Below, in pieces: positions 1 to 4,126 of a DNA stretch of 7,068 nucleotides (position 1 is the stretch's first letter; the number at the start of each line of letters is the position of its first letter). Source of the DNA: Planctomycetaceae bacterium UBA4732 (lineage in GTDB: Bacteria > Planctomycetota > Planctomycetia > Gemmatales > Gemmataceae); the NCBI GenBank assembly GCA_002404095.1, contig DHJA01000096.1:2239-9306 (forward strand). The letters run 5' to 3'. Under the pieces are notes generated by a model. That model was not told the origin of the DNA. It saw only the letters and a program-made list of their open reading frames with translations, and searched no databases. The position numbers and the translations under genes are program-made.

Positions 1-99
1 TTCGCCCGGGGCTTTATCTGGATCGCCCTCCGGACTCAGGCCGCTGACAGATTCGGTCTTGGAGCCCCTTCGGGCGACTGAGATAAAGCCCCGGGCGAA
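1..99. repeat. Long perfect inverted repeat (19-base arms)
   Basis: The 19 bases at 1-19 (TTCGCCCGGGGCTTTATCT) recur as an exact reverse complement at 81-99, enclosing 61 bases. A further inner match, TCGCCC at 23-28 with GGGCGA at 72-77, could extend the stem past a 3x3 mismatch. A small hairpin, GCCC at 64-67 with GGGC at 72-75 around CTTC, is an alternative inner fold. The left arm begins at the first base of the window, so the element may extend beyond it. There is no T-run after the right arm, so it is not a classical intrinsic terminator, although it could stop or stabilise an upstream transcript. It could also be a dispersed intergenic (REP/BIME-like) repeat. No ORF in it looks real. 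Confidence 0.85.
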
Positions 100-116
100 G
101 GTACTCCTGAGTCCGG
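30..116. repeat. Second inverted repeat interleaved with the first
   Basis: CCGGACTCAGG at 30-40 recurs as its exact reverse complement CCTGAGTCCGG at 106-116. Each arm of this 11-base pair lies on the other side of the 81-99 arm. The order along the DNA is therefore A (1-19), B (30-40), A' (81-99), B' (106-116). As RNA, the two helices would form an H-type pseudoknot topology or be alternative folds. As DNA, the arrangement could result from two copies of an A/B repeat unit lying in opposite orientation with different spacers (10 bases and 6 bases). The right arm ends 52 bases before the dehydrogenase start codon. Confidence 0.75.
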
Positions 117-168
117 GGAGCTTGAATGTCGCCAGCCCTCGCCCTGAACCGGAGTCATCCTCTCTTTT

Positions 169-1173
169 ATGTCCATCACTTGTTTGATTACCGGGGCGAC
201 CGGCTTCGTCGGCGGTCATCTCGCCGAGGCGTGCGTGCGTCGCGGCCACACGGTGCGCGGCCTGGCGCGGCCCGGCAGCGATACATCTGTTCTGGAAAGT
301 TGCGGCGCGACGGTGGTGCGCGGCGACCTGACCGACGCCGGTACCGTGCGCGCGGCGTTGCAGGGCGTCACGGTCGTGTTTCACTGCGCCGCCAAGGTGG
401 GAGATTGGGGGCCGGTCGAAGACTATCGAGCCGTGAACGTCGAAGCGCTGCGCGGCTTATTGGAGGCGTGTCGGGGCCAACCGCTGCAACGCTTCGTCCA
501 CTTCAGCAGCCTGGGCGTTTATGCGGCCCGACATCATTACGGCACCGATGAGACGGACCCGCTTCCGGCGCGGCACATGGACGGCTATACGCAAACCAAG
601 GTGGAAGCCGAGCAATTGGCGCTACGTTATCAACGGGAATACGCCGTGCCGGTCGTGGTACTGCGGCCGGGTTTCATCTACGGCCCGCGCGACCGAACGG
701 TGCTGCCCAGCCTGATTGAGAAATTACGCCGCTGGGAAGTGCTTTATATCGGCGACAATCGGCGGGCGATGAATTGCATCGGAGTCGGCAACCTCGTGGA
801 CGCCGCGCTGTTGGCGATGGAGAAGCCGGAGGCGATAGGGCAGGTCTATAACCTGACGGATGGCGAAGCGGTGTCGAAGCGACGTTTCATCGAAGCCGTG
901 GCGGACGGCGTCGGCGTACCGAAACCCTTCTGGTTGGGCGTGCCGCTGTGGACGTCGCGGTTTACGGCCTGGTGGATGGAGGGCCTGTGGCGCGGGATCG
1001 GCGCCAAATCGCCGCCGCCGCTCACCCAGGGGCGGCTAAAGTTCCTGGGCCTTAACCTCGATTTCAGCATCGAAAAGGCCAAGCGCGAGCTTGGGTATCA
1101 ACCGCGCGTGAGCTTTGACGAGGGGATGCGCGCGACGACGGAATGGTACAAACGGCAAAAGGGAGCGGTTTAA
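169..1173 (+). CDS. NAD(P)-dependent epimerase/dehydratase (extended SDR)
   Basis: This 334-residue cytosolic oxidoreductase belongs to the extended short-chain dehydrogenase/reductase family (NAD-dependent epimerase/dehydratase and 3-beta-HSD-like). The N-terminal Rossmann fold has the dinucleotide motif TGATGFVGG (residues 8-16; glycines 9, 12 and 15), the adenine-side acidic motif GDLTD (52-56), the catalytic serine region FSSLGVY (112-118) and the catalytic pair Y140-xxx-K144. The segment RPGFIYGPRD (166-175) is also typical of the family. The C-terminal part (about 180-330) is the variable substrate domain, so the substrate (sugar nucleotide, sterol or terpenoid) cannot be read from the sequence. 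Length is normal and all key residues are present. An in-frame TGA at 145-147 leaves ATG 169 as the only ATG, GTG or TTG start that includes the Rossmann motif. No strong Shine-Dalgarno sequence precedes it; only GGAG at 151-154, 14 bases away. Its stop overlaps that of the converging gene. Confidence 0.93.
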   Translation: MSITCLITGATGFVGGHLAEACVRRGHTVRGLARPGSDTSVLESCGATVVRGDLTDAGTVRAALQGVTVVFHCAAKVGDWGPVEDYRAVNVEALRGLLEACRGQPLQRFVHFSSLGVYAARHHYGTDETDPLPARHMDGYTQTKVEAEQLALRYQREYAVPVVVLRPGFIYGPRDRTVLPSLIEKLRRWEVLYIGDNRRAMNCIGVGNLVDAALLAMEKPEAIGQVYNLTDGEAVSKRRFIEAVADGVGVPKPFWLGVPLWTSRFTAWWMEGLWRGIGAKSPPPLTQGRLKFLGLNLDFSIEKAKRELGYQPRVSFDEGMRATTEWYKRQKGAV

Positions 1174-2603
1174 GGCTGCTTCGCCGGCTCATCAAGTTTT
1201 GGTGGTTGGCGACGCTTTGCAACGTCCCAGAGACGAACCCCCAGATCTGCGCCCGGCAGCGTCGGATTCACTTCATCCACAACGCCGCCGTTGTCTACGC
1301 CGTCCGAACTGACGGAATAAATGACAACTCCATCAGGCAGGCGATGATAGAGCAAAGAATCGCCGGTAAACGGATCGATCGGAACTTCGGCGATGAGGTC
1401 TGGCGTCAACTGGTCCAACGATTCCGGCCAATCGCCGTGTAGCCGGCGGTAACGCTCAGCGGCACAGGCGGCTGCCTGACAGCGAAGAATTGCGTGGCTT
1501 CTTGAAAACGCATCGTCTAGTTTCAGAAATGCAGCCATCAGCAGTGTGACGGGGTTTCCCCATGCCTGACGCATTTCCCGCTCGATCTGCTGCATTTCCG
1601 GTCGGCGCAGCTTGGGAGGGAGTTCAGAGGCTGCCTGCACCCGTGCGGAGTAAACGAACAACTGCGGATGGAGGCCGCGAACGTAGTCTTGAATGGCAAA
1701 GGCAAGAAGCTGGTCCGACCAATCCGGAGGCGATTCCGCCAATTCCGACAAACTCATGGCGCCGGATTCGATAGCCTCCAGGGTGGCATTCACAAAGGCG
1801 CGATCCCCCCGCCAAGTAATCGACTCATACGGATGAGCATCTTCTCTTTCAACGACAGCTTGGAGGCGCTTAAGGTCGTCTAATTCCGGTTCCGTTTGCG
1901 CCAAGATGCGTTCGGCGGTTCTGCTTGCGATAATTGCCCCTGCCACCCGAACCAGCTGAGTGATGGCAATCGGTTCATCGCCGATGGCACGCGCGGCATT
2001 GAACGCGCCGCAACACGATTCGATGGCTTGATGTGCTTCGCCGGCTTCCGCGTAGGCCATGCTATCGCGATTGAGTAGTTGGATGACCCGCCGAAGTTTC
2101 TGTTGCTCTGGAAGCATGGTGTTCAATGGATTGGGCGCGTAAGCGATGGGAAAACGGCCGTTAGGCAGCTCGCTCAGCCCTTTGACTTCATCGAGAGCCG
2201 GCTTGGCCTCATCGAGCCGTTGGCGCAAGCGGGCGAACTGGGCCGGAGTCATGCGCTGTTCGGGCCGAAGGTGTTGCAGTTCCGTATCAAAATCATCTTC
2301 AATCCAGGTTTTCGGTGCCTGCGGCAGCAGTTTATTCGCTGCTATCACTCGCAAGGCGGAGTTCTCCGCGTTCGGCACGACCGCACGCGCCGCTTCGATG
2401 TCCGGCAGTCGCCAGCCAGGGTCGGTACGATCCATGTCGGCCAGTGCTTCTTGTAGTTCTGTGCGAACCACATAGGCACGGATAGCGGAATTTACGAAGT
2501 ATAAGGCCAACATCAATTGAAGGCCGAAGCCGGCGCCTCGGAGCCACGCCCACCAGCGCGACCGTCGTTTTACGATGTTTCTGTCCAGCACAAGAGCAGC
2601 CAC
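1170..2603 (-). CDS. Membrane-anchored protein with C-terminal GspG-like domain
   Basis: A 477-residue protein of unknown function. The N-terminus is basic (KRRSR at 12-16) and is followed by one hydrophobic segment at about 22-45, which should anchor it in the cytoplasmic membrane with the rest outside. Residues 50-350 are mostly helical and charged and I do not recognise them. Residues 371-440 look like the C-terminal half of type II secretion pseudopilin GspG: a helix with AAERYRRLHGDWPESLDQL, then EVPIDPFTGDSLLYHR, then IYSVSSDGVDNGG. The prepilin peptidase motif of true pseudopilins is absent, so this is not a pilin. Similar architectures are, from memory, common in uncharacterised planctomycete proteins. 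The start is GTG 2603. GGGAGGGG at 2613-2620 lies 9 bases upstream, inside the end of the preceding gene, which stops 3 bases before this start, so translational coupling is likely. It is the last gene of the minus-strand run. Confidence 0.85.
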   Translation of the reverse strand: MAALVLDRNIVKRRSRWWAWLRGAGFGLQLMLALYFVNSAIRAYVVRTELQEALADMDRTDPGWRLPDIEAARAVVPNAENSALRVIAANKLLPQAPKTWIEDDFDTELQHLRPEQRMTPAQFARLRQRLDEAKPALDEVKGLSELPNGRFPIAYAPNPLNTMLPEQQKLRRVIQLLNRDSMAYAEAGEAHQAIESCCGAFNAARAIGDEPIAITQLVRVAGAIIASRTAERILAQTEPELDDLKRLQAVVEREDAHPYESITWRGDRAFVNATLEAIESGAMSLSELAESPPDWSDQLLAFAIQDYVRGLHPQLFVYSARVQAASELPPKLRRPEMQQIEREMRQAWGNPVTLLMAAFLKLDDAFSRSHAILRCQAAACAAERYRRLHGDWPESLDQLTPDLIAEVPIDPFTGDSLLYHRLPDGVVIYSVSSDGVDNGGVVDEVNPTLPGADLGVRLWDVAKRRQPPKLDEPAKQP

Positions 2604-2606
2604 CTT

Positions 2607-2837
2607 TTATCGCCCCTCCCGCCGGGCTTCCTGTAGGTCTTTCAGCCAGGCTTCAAATTCCTCATCAGAAGACCATAAATCCTTGCCCTCGCCAAAAAGG
2701 GCGTCAAAGTCAGCAATCAGAGGTACGCCTTGCTCGGCGGCGAGTTCGGCAATCGTCTTGGTTCGCCAAAACGAACCGCTTTCACTGTTCGCCGCGCCGG
2801 CCGGCGGGGAAGGGTTCTTGGTGTGAGGGGATTCCAT
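2607..2837 (-). CDS. Small acidic protein, possibly antitoxin-like
   Basis: A 76-residue hypothetical protein. The first 22 residues are rich in Pro, Ser, Asn and Ala and are probably disordered. The segment FWRTKTIAELAAEQGVPLI (23-41) is followed by an acidic helical part with DFDALFGEG (43-51), SSDEEFEAWLKDLQEARREG (56-75) and a basic end. This resembles, from memory, short planctomycete and cyanobacterial proteins with an ELAxEQGV motif that sit upstream of PIN-domain toxins. No such toxin follows here, so the function is uncertain. The longer reading from 2879 would overlap the cytochrome gene by 26 bases. ATG 2837 is preferred because AAGGGAG at 2845-2851 lies 7 bases upstream in the 16-base gap. 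The next gene starts 3 bases after its stop. Confidence 0.75.
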   Translation of the reverse strand: MESPHTKNPSPPAGAANSESGSFWRTKTIAELAAEQGVPLIADFDALFGEGKDLWSSDEEFEAWLKDLQEARREGR

Positions 2838-2844
2838 TACAATT

Positions 2845-2851
2845 CTCCCTT
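2845..2851 (-). promoter_or_regulatory. Shine-Dalgarno deciding the 76-residue protein's start
   Basis: On the minus strand AAGGGAG stands 7 bases before ATG 2837. It occupies the gap after the cytochrome stop codon (2854-2856), which supports the 76-residue start over the longer in-frame ATG at 2879. Confidence 0.75.
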
Positions 2852-2853
2852 GT

Positions 2854-4107
2854 TCACTTCCGCACTTTAGCCGCATCAACCTCCGTCATCTTACCGTATC
2901 CCTCCGGCCAACTCGACTCCAACTCCGTCTGTCCGGCGTAATCATCCGGCCCGAGTACGGCCTTCCAGTCCTTCGCCGGCCGGCCCTTTGACTCCATGTA
3001 CACCTTTACCAGATATTTGCCACCCGGTAATGCGGGTTTGCCGGCGTCCCACGCCTTTGCCTGTTCCGACCCTTTGGCGGCCAGCAGGGTAAGGCTGTGC
3101 TGCCACAGCTTGCCCTTGCCCCACACGACGCGATCCGTAGACGCAATCGGCTCCGTGCGCCAATCGCTCTTATTCGCGTCCCAAGCGTACACATTGACCT
3201 GTACCAAACGGTCGGCCCACGCCGGCGGCGTGTTGCTTATTTTTAGCCAGGCGTCCGTCCCGAAGCGTTCTGGGCCGTCCCGGTTGGGCAGGTCGTCGGC
3301 TTTCGCGTACTGGTCGCGGACGGTCTTTGCGTAGTCGTCGATAAACTCGCGGAACGCCTTATATCCCTGATCGCCGGGGGCGAACTTCACGCCGCCGCCG
3401 TGCTTGACGGCGCCCAACGGCTTCCGCAGTAACGTACTCATTTCCGGATCGTTCACATTGATTAACTTAGAGGATCGCAAATAGCTCAGAGTCGCCTCGG
3501 GGCCGTCCGCTTTCATCCAGGCCACGCGGTCGCCGAACTCCTTGACGTATTTCTGGTTCTCCACGGAGCCTTCCGTGTGACAGCCCATGCAGCGGAAGCG
3601 CATCGCCCAGACGGTGTTCGTGAACGATTCCAGCAGGCGATCCTCGCGGTCGTGGCGGATGACTTCGACCGGTCGTTTTGGAGCGGCGCGCTCGGACGGT
3701 TCAAGTTTCGGGGCGTTGCGCAGCTTCGGATCGCGGGCGCCGCTCTTGATCCATTCGGCGAAAGCCTCGTACTCCGTCTGCCGTACCTTGGCGTTGATCA
3801 GAGCGGCGGGCGACTTGTCGGACTCGCCCATTTGGATGAGTTGCAGGATCTTCGATTTCTCCGGGTTGTCGAGGTCGATCAAACCCTGGTCGCGCAGCGA
3901 CAAAAACGTCTTTTCGTGCGAAGGCAAAATGTAGTTCTTGAGGTCCACCGCCGCGAGATGGCATTGCGTACAACTGGATGGATTTGGTGATTTGAAGATC
4001 GGCAGTATCCGTTTCTCGAACACTTGCGCCGGCGTCGGTGCATCCTCGGCGCGAACGGTTCCGATGGTGAGCAAACACAGCGCCAATGCCCCAAACTTAT
4101 TCTTCAT
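2854..4107 (-). CDS. Secreted protein with two heme c-binding sites
   Basis: A 417-residue exported protein. The signal peptide is short: basic MKNK, a hydrophobic core (GALALCLLTIG), and an Ala-x-Ala-like site TVRA/ED at 20/21. Two CxxCH heme c motifs are present, C46-TQ-C49-H50 and C173-MG-C176-H177, so two hemes should be attached covalently outside the cytoplasmic membrane. Each is followed by a cytochrome-like tail: IQMGESDKSP then FAEWIKSGA (about 91-124), and NDPEMSTLLRKPL with HGGG then FREFIDDYA (about 219-260). Met93 and Met223 are plausible distal ligands. Residues 285-400 look beta-rich (DAWLKISNTPP, RLVQVNVYAWD, GGKYLVKVYMES) and are unrecognised. The probable role is electron transfer, or a structural role as in other planctomycete-type cytochrome proteins. 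No partner oxidase or dehydrogenase is present. ATG 4107 has AAGGAG at 4114-4119, 6 bases upstream. The gene begins 19 bases after the ATPase stop. Confidence 0.9.
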   Translation of the reverse strand: MKNKFGALALCLLTIGTVRAEDAPTPAQVFEKRILPIFKSPNPSSCTQCHLAAVDLKNYILPSHEKTFLSLRDQGLIDLDNPEKSKILQLIQMGESDKSPAALINAKVRQTEYEAFAEWIKSGARDPKLRNAPKLEPSERAAPKRPVEVIRHDREDRLLESFTNTVWAMRFRCMGCHTEGSVENQKYVKEFGDRVAWMKADGPEATLSYLRSSKLINVNDPEMSTLLRKPLGAVKHGGGVKFAPGDQGYKAFREFIDDYAKTVRDQYAKADDLPNRDGPERFGTDAWLKISNTPPAWADRLVQVNVYAWDANKSDWRTEPIASTDRVVWGKGKLWQHSLTLLAAKGSEQAKAWDAGKPALPGGKYLVKVYMESKGRPAKDWKAVLGPDDYAGQTELESSWPEGYGKMTEVDAAKVRK

Positions 4108-4113
4108 CCGCCT

Positions 4114-4119
4114 CTCCTT
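4114..4119 (-). promoter_or_regulatory. Strong Shine-Dalgarno of the cytochrome gene
   Basis: On the minus strand AAGGAG lies 6 bases before ATG 4107, within the 19-base gap after the ATPase gene. It fixes the start that carries the signal peptide. The gap has no room for a promoter of its own, so any separate promoter would have to lie inside the ATPase gene. Confidence 0.8.
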
Positions 4120-4126
4120 ATTGACA

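Noticed and set aside
1..99. The inverted repeat as a Rho-independent terminator
   Set aside because: The 61-base loop region is long and no T-run follows either arm. A termination role by other means remains possible.
126..551. Plus-strand 141-codon open frame overlapping the dehydrogenase start
   Set aside because: Its product is extremely Arg-rich and lacks any domain. The overlapping frame from 169 has a full Rossmann motif and catalytic residues.
1174..1240. A terminator hairpin just after the dehydrogenase stop
   Set aside because: Only 4-base stems such as GACG/CGTC without a T-run are visible, and the region is coding on the minus strand.
2838..2879. ATG 2879 as start of the small acidic protein
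   Set aside because: It would overlap the end of the cytochrome gene by 26 bases, and ATG 2837 has a much better Shine-Dalgarno sequence in the gap.
1170..4107. A McrC-like nuclease hidden among the genes downstream of the ATPase
   Set aside because: The three products there are a signal-peptide cytochrome, a 76-residue acidic protein and a membrane-anchored GspG-tailed protein. None shows a PD-(D/E)xK pattern or McrC length and layout.
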